DNA from: Clostridium porci
Lineage (GTDB): Bacteria > Bacillota > Clostridia > Lachnospirales > Lachnospiraceae
DNA: 64,000 bases
Assembly (NCBI RefSeq): GCF_009696375.1
Contig: NZ_VUMD01000001.1
Coordinates: 124,001 to 188,000, forward strand
Direction of reading: 5' to 3'
Both the position numbers and the translations under genes were made by a program. The notes under the pieces were generated by a model, which was not told the DNA's origin, did not search any database, and saw nothing but the letters and a program-made list of their open reading frames with translations. Of the stretch, positions 63,662-64,000 are shown piece by piece (positions within the stretch are counted from its first letter, which is position 1; every line of letters starts with the position of its first letter).

Positions 63662-64000
63662 ATGTGCGGAAGATACTATATTGATGAGGAAACGGCCAGA
63701 GAAATCAGAAACACAGTCCGGGAGTTGGACGAGCGGCTTTGGAGAGATAAGCTGGGCTATGACGTATATCCTGCAAAGCAGGCTCCGGTGCTGCTCAAAA
63801 AAGGAAACAGACTGACTGCGGCCTGGCAGAGATGGGGATATCCGGGGTTTTCTGGAAATAAGGTGATCTTCAACGCTAGATCGGAATCTGTGTTGGAGAA
63901 ACGGATGTTTTACGAGGGAATCCGCTGCCGCCGGGTCATTGTCCCCGCTGCATGGTTTTATGAGTGGAACAGAAGTAAGGAGAAGATAACCTTTCAGAGA
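63662..64000 (+). CDS. SRAP-family protein (YedK/HMCES), 5' part
   Basis: The frame opens at ATG 63662, after GAAAGGAG, and runs off the window after 113 codons. It starts MCGRYY, so Cys2 becomes the DNA-crosslinking N-terminal residue after Met removal. NARSESV and PAAWFYEWN, both conserved active-site segments of SRAP proteins, follow. Homologues form a stable covalent link to abasic sites in single-stranded DNA. The conserved catalytic His would lie beyond the window. Confidence 0.9.
   Translation, partial: MCGRYYIDEETAREIRNTVRELDERLWRDKLGYDVYPAKQAPVLLKKGNRLTAAWQRWGYPGFSGNKVIFNARSESVLEKRMFYEGIRCRRVIVPAAWFYEWNRSKEKITFQR

Overview
The window reads as chromosome of an anaerobic, spore-forming Clostridia bacterium, most likely Lachnospiraceae. 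The reasons are the sporulation genes (sigG, a YlmC/YmxH-type PRC-barrel protein, a SleB-type cortex/cell-wall hydrolase), a complete rnfCDGEAB cluster, a type III pantothenate kinase, the nrdR-yqeG-aroE-efp neighbourhood, strong AGGAGG ribosome-binding sites and sigma-A promoters. Most of the window is ordinary core chromosome. The accessory parts are the left end (1-7.3 kb), a small AT-rich mobile-element scar at 51.4-53.4 kb, and a few repeats.

Layout. 1-7.3 kb: surface-glycan locus with a poly-G-interrupted methyltransferase, three genes of a UDP-2-acetamido-2,6-dideoxy-L-hexose pathway, a CTP-dependent cytidylyltransferase, an extended SDR and an FkbM methyltransferase. 7.4-8.1 kb: sigG (minus). 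8.4-13.8 kb: phospho-beta-glucosidase facing a divergent ridA / PTS EIIBC / aminotransferase / YheO-type regulator set. 13.9-20 kb: PepSY protein, divergent coaX and coaBC, prfC with an operator inside its promoter, and pepV. 20-23 kb: metNIQ behind a Met/Cys-rich leader peptide and an intrinsic terminator. 23-25.6 kb: DUF4190 protein with tandem repeats, a membrane diguanylate cyclase and a ymxH-type gene. 25.9-32 kb: aroD, nrdR, yqeG, an aroE-aroK fusion, efp, argS. 32-39.6 kb: SWIM/SNF2 helicase, an iron-sulfur flavoprotein and a heterodimeric ABC exporter. 39.8-44.9 kb: rnfCDGEAB. 45-51.3 kb: oppBCDF and oppA. 51.4-53.4 kb: remnant of a conjugative/mobilizable element (mobC start, oriT-like hairpins) next to a minus-strand cassette of small genes. 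53.8-54.8 kb: SleB-type hydrolase. 55-59.3 kb: a short CstA-type carrier with its LytS/LytTR pair. 59.4-63.4 kb: a structured RNA candidate, then a YtrA-type GntR regulator, an ABC ATPase and a large permease. 63.7 kb to the end: 5' part of an SRAP (YedK/HMCES) gene.

How the genes fit together. Rnf couples ferredoxin to NAD and an ion gradient. The opp, metNIQ and PTS systems bring in peptides, methionine and beta-glucosides. The CstA/LytSR trio resembles pyruvate-responsive BtsSR-BtsT. The aro genes are spread over aroD and an AroE-AroK fusion.

The observations most worth following up are: (1) a 13-G tract that puts a glycan-locus methyltransferase out of frame, so that one base more or two fewer restores it (phase variation); (2) a complete-looking ribosome-mediated attenuator upstream of metNIQ, with 8 Met and 3 Cys codons in 29 and a matching antiterminator segment; (3) a structured RNA candidate upstream of the GntR/ABC operon; (4) a repeated GAAA-capped hairpin element present at 23.0 and 63.6 kb; (5) the mobile-element scar carrying a secreted protein, an unknown partner and a possible 28-residue membrane peptide.
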